From: Streptomyces asoensis
Lineage (GTDB): Bacteria > Actinomycetota > Actinomycetes > Streptomycetales > Streptomycetaceae
Direction: 5' to 3'
Length of the DNA: 64,000 nt
Assembly: GCF_016860545.1 (NCBI RefSeq)
Contig: NZ_BNEB01000002.1
Span: forward strand, 558,001 to 622,000
Shown piece after piece: positions 41,134-49,783 of the stretch. Each line of letters opens with the position of its first letter. Positions within the stretch are counted from its first letter, which is position 1. Both the position numbers and the translations under genes were made by a program. The notes below the pieces were generated by a model. It was given only the letters and a program-made list of their open reading frames with translations. It had not been told where the DNA came from and ran no database searches.

Positions 41134-43869
41134 ATGTCTCCCATCCCCCGTAGGTCCCTCCTCAAGGCGGCCGCCGTCGCCGGAGCCGCCGCCCAGTTCA
41201 GCTGGGCTCTGGGCGCCAAGGACGCGCAGGCCGCGCCCGGAGCCGCCGCGGCCGACGCCGATCCCGTCACCCTGGACTGGCTGGAGGACGGCGGCCTCGG
41301 CGCCGCACCCGGCTCCACGCTCGGTGTGCCCTGGCCCATGGGCACCTTCCAGGAGGACCAGACCTTCGCGCTCACGGACGCCGACGGCAAGGACGTCCCC
41401 GTACAGTCCTGGCCGCTCGCCTACTGGCCGGACGGATCCCTGAAGTGGACGGCCCACGCCGTCGGCTCGGGCTCCGGCAGGCTCACCCTCGCCGCCGGCA
41501 CCCCGGCTGCACCCGCGAAGAAGGTCACCGTCGACAAGAGCGGCGGCACCGTCGACGTGTCGACGGGTGTCATCACCGTGCGGATCGCCAAGTCGGGCGC
41601 CACGATCGTCAAGTCCGTCACCCGCGGCTCCACCGAGATCGCCAAAAACGGCCGGCTCGTGCTGATCCGGCAGCCCGAGATCGAGGACGAGGACCAGGGC
41701 ACCGTCAAGACCGAGCGCTTCGAGGGCGCCATCGACGGCGTCACCGTCGAGCAGACCGGCCCGGTCCGCGCGGTCGTCCGCATCGACGGCAAACACCGCA
41801 AGGGTAGCCGCAGCTGGCTCCCGTTCTCCATCCGCCTGTACTTCTACGCGGGAGCCGACTCCTTCCGCATGGTGCACACCATCACCTACGACGGCAAGCA
41901 GGAGCCCGGCAAGGCGAGCGGCGACTTCGTCCGGGGACTGGGCGTCCGCTTCACCGTCCCGATGCGCGACGAGTCCTACGACCGCCACATCCGCGTCGGC
42001 GGCGAAGGCACCGGTCTGCTGCGCGAGGCGGTCAAGGGCATCACCGGTCTGCGCCGCGACCCCGGCGCCGCGGTGCAGGCGGCCCAGTACGCGGGCCAGA
42101 AGCTCCCCGACCCCGCCACCTGGGACCAGCGGGTCACCACCCGGCTCCAGTACATCCCCGAATGGGGCGACTACACCCTCTCCCAGCTCTCCGCCGACGG
42201 CTTCACCCTGCGCAAGCGCACCAAGAAGGGCCACGGCTGGGTCGGCGCGGGCGGCGGCCGGCGCGCCTCCGGCTTCGGGTACGTCGGCGGGGCGAGCGGC
42301 GGACTCTCCTTCGGCCTGCGCGACTTCTGGGAGAAGCACCCCGCCCAGCTCGACATCCGCGACGCGCACACCGACGAGGCCGAGGTCACGCTCTGGCTCT
42401 GGTCGCCCGAGGCGCAGCCCATGGACCTGCGCTTCTACCACGACGGCATGGGCCAGGACACCTTCCCCGAACAGCTCGAAGGCCTCAACATCACCTACGA
42501 GGACTACGAGCCCGGCTTCGGCACCCCCTACGGCATCGCCCGCACCTCCGAACTCCTCTTCTGGGCCAACGAGTCGACACCGGCCCCCGAGAGGCTCGCC
42601 GAACAGGTCGAGGCCGTGCGGGTGCTGCCCCAGCTCGCCGCCCCGCCCAAGCAGCTGATCAAGGCGAAGGTGTTCGGCCCGGGTCTGTACTCCGAACCGG
42701 ACCGCTCCACCCCCGCCAAGGCGAAGATCGAGGACCACCTGGACTTCCTCTTCACCTACTACAAGGGCCAGGTGGAGCAACGCCGCTGGTACGGCTTCTG
42801 GGACTACGGCGACATCATGCACACCTACGACACCGTCCGGCACACCTGGCGGTACGACATCGGCGGCTACGCCTGGGACAACTCCGAGCTCTCGCCGGAC
42901 CTCTGGCTCTGGTTCGCCTATCTGCGCAGCGGCCGCGCGGACATCTTCCGCTTCGCCGAGGCGATGACCCGGCACACCGGCGAGGTCGACGTGTACCACC
43001 TCGGCCAGTGGGCGGGGCTGGGCACCCGGCACGGCGTCCAGCACTACGCGGACAGCGCCAAACAGCAGCGCATCGCCAACACCACCTATCGGCGCTACTA
43101 CTACTTCCTCACCGGCGACGAACGCGTCGGCGACCTCATGCACGCCAACGTCGACTCCGACGAGACCTTCCTCGCCCTCGACCCGCTGCGCAAGATCCGC
43201 ACCGAGCCGTACACGCCCGACCGGCACGCCCTGTCGATCGGCTTCGGCACCGACTGGAGCGGCCTGGTGTCGGCGTGGCTGACCGAGTGGGAACGCAGGG
43301 GCCCCAAGTGGGAGAAGGCCAAGGCCCGCGTCCTGTCCACGATGGAGACCATCGGCGCCCAGCCCAACGGCTTCGTGCAGGGCAGCGGTCTGTACGACCT
43401 CGACACCGGGAAGTTCGCCGTGGCCACGGCACCCGTCGTCGGCGTCTCGCACCTGTCCGCCGTCTTCGGTCTCAACGAACTGTGCGCCGAACTCATCCAC
43501 CTGGTCGACATCCCGAAGTTCAAGGAGGCCTACCTCGACTACTGCCGCTACTTCAACGCCACCAAGGCGGAACAGGCGGCGCGCTACGGCAGCAACTTCG
43601 GCACCCTGCTGCTCTTCCAGGGCCACTCGCGGCTCGACGCCTACGCCGCCGTCCAGACCGGCGACCAGACGCTCGCCAAGCGGGCCTGGGCGAAGTTCTA
43701 CAACTCCGACGGCTACCTGGAGTCGGCGCCGTGGAAGACGGAACCGCTGAGCGGCCCCGCCACCCTGGTCGCGGGCAGCGAGGCCGCCTGGGTGTCCACC
43801 AACGACACCGCCCTCTACGGCCTCGCCGCCATCGAGAACCTGGCGCTGCTCGGCGACAGGATGCCGTAG
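41134..43869 (+). CDS. Tat-exported YetA/PcRGLX-like (PL26) exo-rhamnogalacturonan lyase family protein
   Basis: This 911-residue exported protein has a twin-arginine signal (IPRRSLLKAAAVAGAAAQF, cleavage after AQA near residue 33). The mature N-terminus (PVTLDWLEDGGLGAAPGSTLGVPWPMGTF) fits the RIFT-barrel domain of YetA/PcRGLX-like proteins. The C-terminal half (YYKGQVEQRRWYGFWDYGDI, YAWDNSELSPDLWLWF) resembles an (alpha/alpha)6 toroid, as in polysaccharide lyases. It would cut terminal units from pectin-derived rhamnogalacturonan. Assignment comes from remembered family features, and the catalytic residues were not mapped. The ATG at 41134 follows GGAAAGG, and the gene ends the operon. Confidence 0.7.
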   Translation: MSPIPRRSLLKAAAVAGAAAQFSWALGAKDAQAAPGAAAADADPVTLDWLEDGGLGAAPGSTLGVPWPMGTFQEDQTFALTDADGKDVPVQSWPLAYWPDGSLKWTAHAVGSGSGRLTLAAGTPAAPAKKVTVDKSGGTVDVSTGVITVRIAKSGATIVKSVTRGSTEIAKNGRLVLIRQPEIEDEDQGTVKTERFEGAIDGVTVEQTGPVRAVVRIDGKHRKGSRSWLPFSIRLYFYAGADSFRMVHTITYDGKQEPGKASGDFVRGLGVRFTVPMRDESYDRHIRVGGEGTGLLREAVKGITGLRRDPGAAVQAAQYAGQKLPDPATWDQRVTTRLQYIPEWGDYTLSQLSADGFTLRKRTKKGHGWVGAGGGRRASGFGYVGGASGGLSFGLRDFWEKHPAQLDIRDAHTDEAEVTLWLWSPEAQPMDLRFYHDGMGQDTFPEQLEGLNITYEDYEPGFGTPYGIARTSELLFWANESTPAPERLAEQVEAVRVLPQLAAPPKQLIKAKVFGPGLYSEPDRSTPAKAKIEDHLDFLFTYYKGQVEQRRWYGFWDYGDIMHTYDTVRHTWRYDIGGYAWDNSELSPDLWLWFAYLRSGRADIFRFAEAMTRHTGEVDVYHLGQWAGLGTRHGVQHYADSAKQQRIANTTYRRYYYFLTGDERVGDLMHANVDSDETFLALDPLRKIRTEPYTPDRHALSIGFGTDWSGLVSAWLTEWERRGPKWEKAKARVLSTMETIGAQPNGFVQGSGLYDLDTGKFAVATAPVVGVSHLSAVFGLNELCAELIHLVDIPKFKEAYLDYCRYFNATKAEQAARYGSNFGTLLLFQGHSRLDAYAAVQTGDQTLAKRAWAKFYNSDGYLESAPWKTEPLSGPATLVAGSEAAWVSTNDTALYGLAAIENLALLGDRMP

Positions 43870-43876
43870 CGCGGGG

Positions 43877-46276
43877 CTAGTTCATCCGTGCCAGGACCTC
43901 CCGTACCCGCCGGACGTCGCGCAGCCGCTGCTCGTACGTGGCACCGAGTGCGAGCAGCAGCAGCCCGGCGAGGGCGGGAGGCACCCAGCGAGGCAGCGCG
44001 TCGGTCACCTGGAGCAGGTACGGGGCCAGCTCGTGCAGCGAGACCAGGGCGAGCACCGCACCGCCCAGCACGAGCGGCGCGCGCAGCCGGTGCCGGGCAC
44101 CGACCAGGGTGAGCAGCAGCGCGGCCGCGCCCAGCAGCAGCGGACGGATCCACTCCGGGTCGCTCCAGGCCGTGACGAGGCTCGGCAGGAGCGTGACGCC
44201 CAGACCGGGACCGTAGGCCGTCCAGGACGAGGCCTGCGGGTCACGGCGCCGACGCAGCACTCCCACGAGCAGCGCCGGGACCGTGACCGGCAGGGTGTAG
44301 GCCTCCGGGACCCCCACCCGCCAGGCCACGAGCCGGACCCAGGCGGCCAGTACGAAGAGGGCGACGGCCGCGTAGCCGACGTCACGGCGCTCCGGCCGCA
44401 CGGCCGTGCCCGCGGCGATCACCGCGCACAGGGACAGCACCAGGGCGAGCACGGGCGGATCGCCCGCCGCGAGGCCGACGGCCACGACGGCGGCGACGGC
44501 GCCCGTGATCTCGACCGTCGCCGTCGTCACGGTGTCGTCGAGCCGCGCCGCGACCAGCGCCGCGACCGCCGGGACGAGCAGGACCAGCAGCGCGATGTGC
44601 TCGGGCCGCCAGCCGGCCGAGGCTCCCGCGGCGCAGGCCAGGGCCGCCGCATGGCCGAGGGCGGCCGCCGCGGCCACCGGCGCGGGACTGCCGCGCCAGG
44701 CGGCCGCCGCGAACACGCAGGCCAGCCCCGCGAGGACCGCGAGAGTGGCCGTCTCACCGGCCAGCGCGAGGAGGGCGACGCCGACCGAGGTGAGCACGGC
44801 CAGGCCGGTCGCCGTCCGGGCCACGAGCCCCGTGGCCGGGAGCGCGGACGCCAGCGCCGCCAGCGCCAGTACCGTCAGCCCCTGGACGGCCAGGGCGGCG
44901 ACGTACGGCAGTCGCAGCGCCGCGGGGACGACCAGCGCGGCGGCCCAGGTCAGCGTCAGCGCCGCCGTGTGTGCCCGGGGGCGCCACTTCGCGTCGCGGA
45001 CCGTCGCCCACACCGTGGCGGCGACCGCGATCAGGACCAGCGGCACGGTGACGGCGTACGGCGGCCAGGGGATGTCGGCGGTGACCGCGGCGCGGGCGTC
45101 GGCCGGCACCCCGGACCAGACGTGCCGCAGCCAGGCCGCCGGGCCCAGCAGCGCGACCAGCACGGCGGCCGCCGACCACAGCACCGCGACCGCCTGCACG
45201 GCGGCGGAGGCGAGGGCGACACCCCGGCGCACCGCCTCCGGGCCCCGCCGGACGGCCGTGAGCGCGATCCCGCAGGCCAGACAGCCGGGCACCACCCAGA
45301 TCCCGGGCACCGACACCCGCAGCACGCCGCCCAGCGCGGCCACCACGCACAGCGCGCCGGCCACCGTCGCACCGGTCACCAGGTCCGCCCGGGGCGCCAT
45401 CCTGGCCACGCCCGCGGCGATGGCCGCCGCGAGCAGGAGCAGCGCCCCCGCGCGGACGGCGGCGCTCGGACCGGACGCCGCGAGGGACAGCAGCCCCGCC
45501 GACAGGACGCCCCAGCCGCCCGTGGCGGACGCGCACACCACCGCGACCAGGCGCACCGGCCGCTCGGAGATCCGCAGCGCCAGGGCCGCGTCGAACGCCG
45601 CGGTCAGCAGCACCGCGGCCGTCACCGTGAACGGCCCGCCCCCGAACGCCACCGTCCAGAGCAGGAGCGGGAGTTGGGCGACCGCCAGCGCGGCCGGACG
45701 GGGGAGCCGCAGCGGCAGCGGCGCCGGGCCCGGCAGCGCGGTGAGCGCCGTGCCGTACGCCGCCCACACCGCCGCGAGCGCCGTCGACGCGGCCGCCGCG
45801 TACGTCGTGCCGTCCGCCGCCGAGAACACGGTCTCGTGCAGCGCGTACGCGTCCAGCACCGTCAGCGCCAGACCGAGGCCCGCGACCGACTCGGCGGTCG
45901 AACGCAGCCCCCGCCGCAGCAGCGCCACCGGCGCGCCGAGCACCGCCAGCGTGACGGCGCCGAGCACCAGCGAACGGCCGGCGATCCCCAGATGACCCCA
46001 GCTGACCAGTGTGAACACCATCGCGGCGATCGTCAGCAGGACGCCGCCCAGCAGCAGGAGGAGGTTCTGCACGCCCGGAGCGGACGCCTCGGGGCGCGGG
46101 GACGCCCCCGGCGCCGGACCGTTCGGCCACACCGGCGGGGCCGGCCGGGCCGGCTGCTGGAGCGCCGCGACCAGCCAGGCGCGCCGGGTCAGCAACTGGG
46201 CCCGGCGGGCGTCCAGTTGCCGCAGTTCGTTGTCCAGGAACCACAGCTCCTGGGCCAGGGACGGAGAGTGCGTCAT
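43877..46276 (-). CDS. Large polytopic membrane protein
   Basis: This 799-residue protein has a short soluble N-terminal helix (QELWFLDNELRQLDARRAQLLTRR) followed by some 20 or more closely spaced hydrophobic segments rich in Ala, Leu and Val, up to a short basic C-terminal tail (YEQRLRDVRRVREVL). No transporter signature was recognised. ATG 46276 is chosen because the N-terminal helix begins right after it; no Shine-Dalgarno sequence is visible. Its stop is only 7 nt from the lyase stop. Possibly a DUF2157-like or SCO-type membrane family. Function unknown. Confidence 0.8.
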   Translation of the reverse strand: MTHSPSLAQELWFLDNELRQLDARRAQLLTRRAWLVAALQQPARPAPPVWPNGPAPGASPRPEASAPGVQNLLLLLGGVLLTIAAMVFTLVSWGHLGIAGRSLVLGAVTLAVLGAPVALLRRGLRSTAESVAGLGLALTVLDAYALHETVFSAADGTTYAAAASTALAAVWAAYGTALTALPGPAPLPLRLPRPAALAVAQLPLLLWTVAFGGGPFTVTAAVLLTAAFDAALALRISERPVRLVAVVCASATGGWGVLSAGLLSLAASGPSAAVRAGALLLLAAAIAAGVARMAPRADLVTGATVAGALCVVAALGGVLRVSVPGIWVVPGCLACGIALTAVRRGPEAVRRGVALASAAVQAVAVLWSAAAVLVALLGPAAWLRHVWSGVPADARAAVTADIPWPPYAVTVPLVLIAVAATVWATVRDAKWRPRAHTAALTLTWAAALVVPAALRLPYVAALAVQGLTVLALAALASALPATGLVARTATGLAVLTSVGVALLALAGETATLAVLAGLACVFAAAAWRGSPAPVAAAAALGHAAALACAAGASAGWRPEHIALLVLLVPAVAALVAARLDDTVTTATVEITGAVAAVVAVGLAAGDPPVLALVLSLCAVIAAGTAVRPERRDVGYAAVALFVLAAWVRLVAWRVGVPEAYTLPVTVPALLVGVLRRRRDPQASSWTAYGPGLGVTLLPSLVTAWSDPEWIRPLLLGAAALLLTLVGARHRLRAPLVLGGAVLALVSLHELAPYLLQVTDALPRWVPPALAGLLLLALGATYEQRLRDVRRVREVLARMN

Positions 46277-46378
46277 ACCGAGGAGTGTGGTCGGCGTCAC
46301 GAACGGCGGCATGAGCGTCCGTACTCAGGGCGTACTCAAATGCCGTGTGCGCCCTCGTGCCCCGGGCACACTCGGCCC

Positions 46379-46825
46379 ATGGACCGGACCCGTTACCGCT
46401 TCCGCAGCCTGTGGGCCCTGCCCGCACCCCCCGACCGCGTGTACGACGCGCTGGAGCGGGTCGACGCGTACCCCCGGTGGTGGCCCCAGGTGCGCGAGGT
46501 GCGCCGGATCGACGACACGACCGGCGTCCTGCGTATCCGCTCCCTGCTCCCGTACGACCTGACGTTCACCGCCCGCGAGGTCCGGCGCGACGCGTCGGCC
46601 GGCGTCCTTCAGAGCGCGTTCTGCGGCGACATCGACGGCTGGGCGCGCTGGACGGTCACCGCCGACGGCCCCGGCACCCTCGCCCGCTACGACCAGGTGG
46701 TCGAGGTCCGCAAGCCGCTGCTGAGGCTGCTGGCCGTGCCCGGACGGCCGGTGTTCCGCCTCAACCACCGGCTGATGATGCGGGCCGGACGGCGCGGCCT
46801 GACCGCGTACCTGGAAGCGGTTTGA
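46379..46825 (+). CDS. SRPBCC (START-like) family protein
   Basis: This 148-residue protein has the START/polyketide-cyclase-like pattern: ALPAPPDRVYDALERVDAYPRWWPQVREVRRID at the start, strands of the helix-grip fold, and a long C-terminal helix (LNHRLMMRAGRRGLTAYLEAV). Such proteins bind small hydrophobic molecules. The ATG at 46379 is 7 nt after CACACT (46367-46372), with no Shine-Dalgarno sequence, suggesting a leaderless mRNA. It is divergent from the large membrane protein. Ligand unknown. Confidence 0.83.
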   Translation: MDRTRYRFRSLWALPAPPDRVYDALERVDAYPRWWPQVREVRRIDDTTGVLRIRSLLPYDLTFTAREVRRDASAGVLQSAFCGDIDGWARWTVTADGPGTLARYDQVVEVRKPLLRLLAVPGRPVFRLNHRLMMRAGRRGLTAYLEAV

Positions 46826-46864
46826 ACGAAGCCCGCGAAGCCCTGTATTGTTCGGTGCGTTCCC

Positions 46865-46936
46865 GGGCGATTAGCTCAGTGGGAGAGCGCTTCGTTCACA
46901 CCGAAGAGGTCACTGGTTCGAACCCAGTATCGCCCA
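46865..46936 (+). tRNA. tRNA-Val (CAC), copy 2
   Basis: Identical in all 72 positions to the tRNA at 35787-35858, with anticodon CAC and discriminator A. It is followed by its own strong terminator. The two copies lie about 11 kb apart with ordinary genes between them. Confidence 0.95.
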
Positions 46937-46944
46937 CCGGGAAG

Positions 46945-46975
46945 AGCCGGTCCGCAGTACGCGGACCGGCTTTTT
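46945..46975 (+). terminator. Intrinsic terminator after tRNA-Val
   Basis: A perfect 11-bp stem (AGCCGGTCCGC at 46945-46955, complement at 46961-46971) with a 5-nt loop and a TTTTT run, 8 nt after the tRNA. It also faces the stop of the minus-strand exonuclease gene. Confidence 0.92.
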
Positions 46976-46992
46976 CGTGTCCTTCGGCCGGA

Positions 46993-47718
46993 CTACGCCG
47001 CCGCCGGGAGCTCCGGGCGCACCGGCCAGGAGGTGTCCACGACCTCCGGTGTGCCGCTGCGCGCGAACCAGGCCTGGAGACCCCGGGCCTGAGCCGCGTG
47101 CCAGGTCGTCTGGAGCGTGTGCAGCTCGGCCGGGGACAGGCGTTCCAGCCGGGTCGCGAAGCGCCGGCCCAGCGCCCGGACGACCTCCAGCGCGGCCAGC
47201 GCGTCCGCCGCCGCGTCGTGCGCGTCGGCCAGCGCCACGCCGTAGTGCGCGCACAGGTCGGTGAGCGTGCGCCGGCCCTTGCGGTAGCGGTCCAGATGCT
47301 TGTCCAGGACCCGGGGGTCCAGCACCCGCAGCGGCGTCGCGTCCAGCCAGTTGCCCAGCGCCGAGGCGCGGTGCCTGCGCAGCTCACGGTCGAGCAGCGT
47401 CAGGTCGAACGGCGCGTTCATCACCACCAGCGGGCGCCCCGCGGCGGCCTGTTCGGCGAGCAGCTCGGCTATCTCGAACATCACCGGCGACGGCCAGCGG
47501 CCGTTGCGCTGGAGATGGTCGTCCGTCAGCCCGTGCACCTCCGTCGCCCCGGCGGGCACCGGCACGCCCGGGTTGACCAGCCAGCGGCTCACCCGCGGCC
47601 GCACCCCGGGCGCGTCCTGGACGACGAGGGCGGCCGACACGATCCGGTCGGTCTCCACGTCGACGCCCGTCGTCTCCGTGTCAAAGGCGGCCAGCGGCCC
47701 CTCGTACCAGTACGTCAT
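46993..47718 (-). CDS. DnaQ-like 3'-5' exonuclease
   Basis: This 241-residue protein carries the DEDDh exonuclease motifs: ExoI AAFDTETTGVD (Asp and Glu), ExoII NAPFDLTLLDREL and ExoIII YGVALADAHDAAADALA (His and Asp). It resembles the epsilon subunit but is not fused to a polymerase, so it may act in repair or RNA processing. ATG 47718 was preferred. A GTG two codons upstream is possible. It shares a long divergent spacer with the DUF4365 gene. Confidence 0.9.
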   Translation of the reverse strand: MTYWYEGPLAAFDTETTGVDVETDRIVSAALVVQDAPGVRPRVSRWLVNPGVPVPAGATEVHGLTDDHLQRNGRWPSPVMFEIAELLAEQAAAGRPLVVMNAPFDLTLLDRELRRHRASALGNWLDATPLRVLDPRVLDKHLDRYRKGRRTLTDLCAHYGVALADAHDAAADALAALEVVRALGRRFATRLERLSPAELHTLQTTWHAAQARGLQAWFARSGTPEVVDTSWPVRPELPAAA

Positions 47719-47886
47719 ACGCACACAACCCCTCGTTCACCCACGGCAGCTGACGCCCCGTCTTCTGCCTGTTTGGTGATACCCGGGCTGTTTGCGCCGT
47801 ACGCCGGAAGGACACAACACGAGTACGGGTCATTGCAGTTCAGCGGCCCGTCACGGGGACTGGCTTTGCGTGGAAGGCTGTTGGTC

Positions 47887-48453
47887 ATGGCGATAGCGCA
47901 GCCCGAGCGGAGCGGGCTGCTGCCCGAACGCGAGGGGCTTCATCGCGGCACGCTCGCCACCACCGCCTGCATGGAGACACTCCAGGTCGCCTATCTGCAC
48001 GCCGTCGCGGCGGCGGCGGGCTGCTCGCTGTCCCAGCCGTTCCCGGACAACGGCATCGACTGGCACGTCAGCCACAGCGCACCGCAGCACACCGTCGACG
48101 ACGAGGTCACCATCAAGGTGCAGCTCAAGGCGACCTACCAGATCCGGCCCGAGCCGCCGGGCCGCTTCTTCTCCTTCACGCTCGACAACGACCACCTGCG
48201 CAAGCTCGCCCGCAGCCCGGTGTCGGTGCACAAGATCCTCGTCGTGATGCTCGTACCGAGGTCCCAGGACCAGTGGCTGCGGGCCGGCCACGACCGCCTC
48301 GACCTGCGGCACTGCTGCTACTGGGTCAATCTCGCCGGCCACCCGATCACGGGCCGGACCCGGACCACCGTGCGGATACCGACCACACGCATCTTCGACG
48401 ACCGGGCGCTGTGCGAGATCATGACGCGGGTCGGGACGGGAGGCAGACCGTGA
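47887..48453 (+). CDS. DUF4365 nuclease-like protein
   Basis: This 188-residue protein matches the DUF4365 pattern, a PD-(D/E)XK nuclease-like fold: LHAVAAAAGCSL, then NGIDWHV with Asp58, and VTIKVQLKAT with Gln79-x-Lys81, the last replacing D/E-x-K as in some members. It starts at ATG 47887 with GGAAGG about 10 nt upstream and overlaps the next gene by 4 nt (GTGA). Family members occur alone or fused in defence-type loci, but no activity has been assigned that I know of. A two-protein module with its neighbour is likely. Confidence 0.8.
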   Translation: MAIAQPERSGLLPEREGLHRGTLATTACMETLQVAYLHAVAAAAGCSLSQPFPDNGIDWHVSHSAPQHTVDDEVTIKVQLKATYQIRPEPPGRFFSFTLDNDHLRKLARSPVSVHKILVVMLVPRSQDQWLRAGHDRLDLRHCCYWVNLAGHPITGRTRTTVRIPTTRIFDDRALCEIMTRVGTGGRP

Positions 48454-49694
48454 CCCACCGCCCCCTCGACGAGCCGCTGCGGCCGGTGCGGCCGCACCCC
48501 GAGGCCCCGTGGAACCAGCCCCCCGAGCCCGGCCGCGTCGACCCGGCCGTCCTCGGCGCCCTGCTGCGCCGGCACGGCTGGCAGCGGCGCGGCGGCGCCC
48601 CCGGACGCTACGGCCGCTGGACCCCGCCGGGGCCGGGCGGCGGCGGGACCAGCCTCCTCGTGCCGGAGAGCCGGGCCTTCCCCGACAGCGACGACCTGCT
48701 CGGCGAGGCGCTCCTCGCGCTCACCCGCAGCGGCACGCCCTCCGCGCGCGAGGTGCTGGTCGGGCTCGCCGTCCCGAGCGACGAGATCCGCTGGTGGCGC
48801 GACGCGCCCACCGGACCCGCCGGGGCCGCCTCCTGGGCCGTCGAGGAACAGCTGCGCGGCGCCGCCCGCCAGATGCTGCTGGCCGGCGCGCTCGCCACGC
48901 GCGCGCGGGCCGGCTACCACGGCGCCCGGCACCGGCGCGCGGCCCTGGGCGCCCTGGAGAGCGTCCTGGTCGGCTCGGCCGCGGGCGGGCGCTGCCTGAC
49001 GGCCTTCGCGCCCGTCGAGGAGGCCCGCCCCCTCGCCGTGCGTCTGCACCAGGCGCTGTACGCGGTCCGCGCGGCCGTCGACTACCAGCGGGCCACCGGC
49101 GGCCTGGACGCCTTCGACGGGGCCGTCGAGGCCGGCGCCAGCCGCGAGCTCACCGAGGCGCTGATCGCACTCGTCCGGGGCACCGAGGGCGCCCGTGTCG
49201 CCGTCGAATGGGCGCCGGCCGCCGGGGTCCCCGAGGCGTGCGCCGCGGGCGGCGAACCGGTCGAGTTCTCGCCCGGCGACCTGTCCGCGCTGCGCGAGGC
49301 GGGCGCCCGCTATCTGCGTGAGGAGCCCTCCGTGCCCGTACGGGTCACCGGGGCGGTCGTCCGGCTGCGCAGGTCGGGTCCGCGCGGCGAGGGCGGCGTA
49401 CGGCTGCGGGTGCTGGCCGGCGCCGACGTCCCGCACGTGCGGCTCACCCTGGACGAGGAGGACTACCGCGCCGCCTGCCAGGCCCACCTGGCCGGACTGC
49501 CGGTACGGGTGCAGGGCCGCCTGGAGAGCAGGGGCGGCTTCCGCCGGATCACGGGCGCCTGCGGGGTCGTACCCGTGGAGGTCGACGAGGCCGAGCGGGA
49601 CCGGCTGATGAAGTCCGCGCAGGGCGAACAGGGGGACGCCGAGGACGCGGACCGCTTCGACGAGGCCTGCGGGGGAGAGCGCCCGCGGGATTGA
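48450..49694 (+). CDS. Unrecognised protein coupled to the DUF4365 gene
   Basis: This 414-residue protein has a Pro/Arg-rich N-terminus (about 50 residues), a middle region of mixed helices ([57 protein letters not shown]) and a beta-rich C-terminal part ([50 protein letters not shown]) that looks like an OB or similar barrel. No known motif was found. GTG 48450 overlaps the DUF4365 stop, with GGGAGG upstream, so both are co-translated. It could be a DNA- or nucleotide-binding partner of the nuclease-like protein. That is speculation. Confidence 0.78.
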   Translation: MTHRPLDEPLRPVRPHPEAPWNQPPEPGRVDPAVLGALLRRHGWQRRGGAPGRYGRWTPPGPGGGGTSLLVPESRAFPDSDDLLGEALLALTRSGTPSAREVLVGLAVPSDEIRWWRDAPTGPAGAASWAVEEQLRGAARQMLLAGALATRARAGYHGARHRRAALGALESVLVGSAAGGRCLTAFAPVEEARPLAVRLHQALYAVRAAVDYQRATGGLDAFDGAVEAGASRELTEALIALVRGTEGARVAVEWAPAAGVPEACAAGGEPVEFSPGDLSALREAGARYLREEPSVPVRVTGAVVRLRRSGPRGEGGVRLRVLAGADVPHVRLTLDEEDYRAACQAHLAGLPVRVQGRLESRGGFRRITGACGVVPVEVDEAERDRLMKSAQGEQGDAEDADRFDEACGGERPRD

Positions 49695-49783
49695 TTTCGC
49701 GGTCGGCGGGTGCGGGTCGGTACGATCGCCTCTTGCGCGCGCTCCCGGTATGGCGCCGCACCCCCTTCAGTCAGGAGAGACCG

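Noticed and set aside
35787..46936. Genomic island between the two identical tRNA-Val(CAC) genes
   Set aside because: Genes between them have ordinary composition, there is no integrase or transposase, and each tRNA is complete with its own terminator.
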